NCBI GenBank assembly: GCA_028023455.1
Contig: JAQFVV010012477.1
Span: 372,001 to 436,000 of the forward strand
Direction of reading: 5' to 3'
Length of the DNA stretch: 64,000 bases
From: Epiperipatus broadwayi
Lineage: Eukaryota > Onychophora > Udeonychophora > Euonychophora > Peripatidae
Shown here: piece by piece, positions 63,421 to 64,000 of the stretch
Layout of the letters: every line of letters begins with the position of its first letter
Numbering within the stretch: the stretch's first letter is position 1
Position numbers and translations under genes: made by a program
The notes under the pieces: generated by a model
What the model was told of the DNA's origin: nothing
Databases searched by the model: none
The model's input: the letters and a program-made list of their open reading frames with translations, nothing else

Positions 63421-63796
63421 TATAAGTATAGCCTTGAAGGCTTTTGTGATGTTATATTGCTGAGTCTATCAATATATGGTGAAACTGAACTGATTTCAGA
63501 CTCATATAGCTATTTGTTTTGTAAGGTTGAATTTGAGGACCTTTATGTGTCTGAAAATTTCGAAGTTTTTAAATTGATAGTAACATATTAGATAAGCTGC
63601 TGACTCTTGAGTTGGTATTTTAGATCTAGTGACTGGAGTCCTAACCCCTCGCTGAGGTGATCCATAAGCTTGAAACCAATTGGTCCAGGGATGAGGACAT
63701 TCCAATAAAGTTTTTGAATTCTTTCTCTTTTGGAACTTATAATATAAAGCTTGATTGGAGCTATTGACTAGTGAACATATATATATATTAAAAGAA
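63421..63796 (+). repeat. Subfamily A repeat, second unit of second tandem pair
   Basis: The landmark GGTGAAACTGAACTG recurs 384 bases after the first unit. Core elements are TAGATCTAGTGACTGGAGTC, TCGCTGAGGTGATCC and GGTCCAGGGATGAGG, and the copy ends in (AT)n near 63790. An 87-codon open frame (63328-63591) crosses the junction of the two units. Confidence 0.75.
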
Positions 63797-63890
63797 GCTT
63801 GCCTTGACAACTGTTTGAAATTGTTGATTAATATCTATATTGGGATTGTCTAAGCATTAATTAGTTTCTAATGGTTTTATATATATATGA
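63797..63890 (+). repeat. Family E repeat, copy 3
   Basis: CTTGCCTTGACAACTG, GAAATTGTTGATTAATA and CTATATTGGGATTGTCTAAG match 27.21-27.27 kb, and the copy ends TTTTATATATATATG. It directly follows an (AT)n that ends the subfamily A dimer. The last 110 bases of the window hold nothing further. Confidence 0.65.
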
Positions 63891-64000
63891 ATATTACAAT
63901 AATAAATTATTATATAATTGAAATGAAAATAACGATCTCCTACTGAGTTTTGGAAGGTCAAAACAACAACAGAGACAATGATATGACTCTCTTTAACATG

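Noticed and set aside
1-64000. CRISPR array, bacterial operon, phage or virus genome
   Set aside because: No regularly spaced direct repeats, no dense coding and no ribosome-binding sites; the retroelements and splice-like signals are those of an animal nuclear genome.

Overview
This is animal nuclear DNA, very AT-rich (about three quarters A+T by eye), with no complete gene that I can defend. It reads as an intergenic or intronic repeat desert. The organism is a metazoan, most likely an invertebrate: there are decayed RTE-type LINEs, Penelope-like elements (one with GIY-YIG remains), a tRNA-derived SINE, foldback repeats and many (AT)n tracts. I cannot name the phylum from the sequence. There are no operons, bacterial signals, CRISPR arrays, rRNA genes or intact tRNA genes.

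Layout. 0-6.4 kb: unique AT-rich DNA with four copies of one repeat superfamily (subfamily A), including a foldback at 1.0 kb and a head-to-tail dimer at 5.6-6.4 kb. 6.4-8.6 kb: a less AT-rich block with TGTAA...TTACA ends set in (AT)n. 8.6-14.4 kb: repeat-poor DNA with a strong excess of C over G. 14.4-20.3 kb: a nested nest of transposons, in which an old RTE LINE is cut by family D repeats, ends at a tRNA-derived SINE, and that SINE is itself split by about 1 kb of subfamily C copies; a second RTE follows. 22.6-25.7 kb: the best RTE copy, with endonuclease and reverse transcriptase both recognisable, cut by a palindromic MITE. 26-36 kb: mostly unique, with an RTE 3' fragment, a subfamily B copy, a DNA-transposon remnant with terminal inverted repeats and a family D foldback. 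37-47 kb: more B, F, H and I repeats and a LINE 3' end carrying a CCHC zinc-finger remnant. 47.4-50.8 kb: a G-over-C block holding the best candidate first coding exon. 51-56.3 kb: two hairpin repeats, then two Penelope-like elements in opposite orientation. 57-64 kb: a direct repeat about 2.4 kb apart, unique DNA with one exon-like segment on the minus strand, and another subfamily A dimer.

Possible host gene parts are four short exon-like segments: a terminal exon near 15.53 kb (+), first exons near 37.63 kb and 48.04 kb (+), and an internal exon near 62.2 kb (-). They are hypotheses resting on splice-site motifs, an open frame and, for two of them, strand skew; I could not assign any to a known protein.

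The most interesting pattern is that at least three repeat subfamilies (A, B, C) share one body and a core running CACTGA...GCCA...GAAAC..GGTCTGG, but carry different 3' tails. Several unrelated families in the window also occur as inverted dimers (hairpins). About ten such foldbacks in 64 kb looks like a recurrent process rather than chance.
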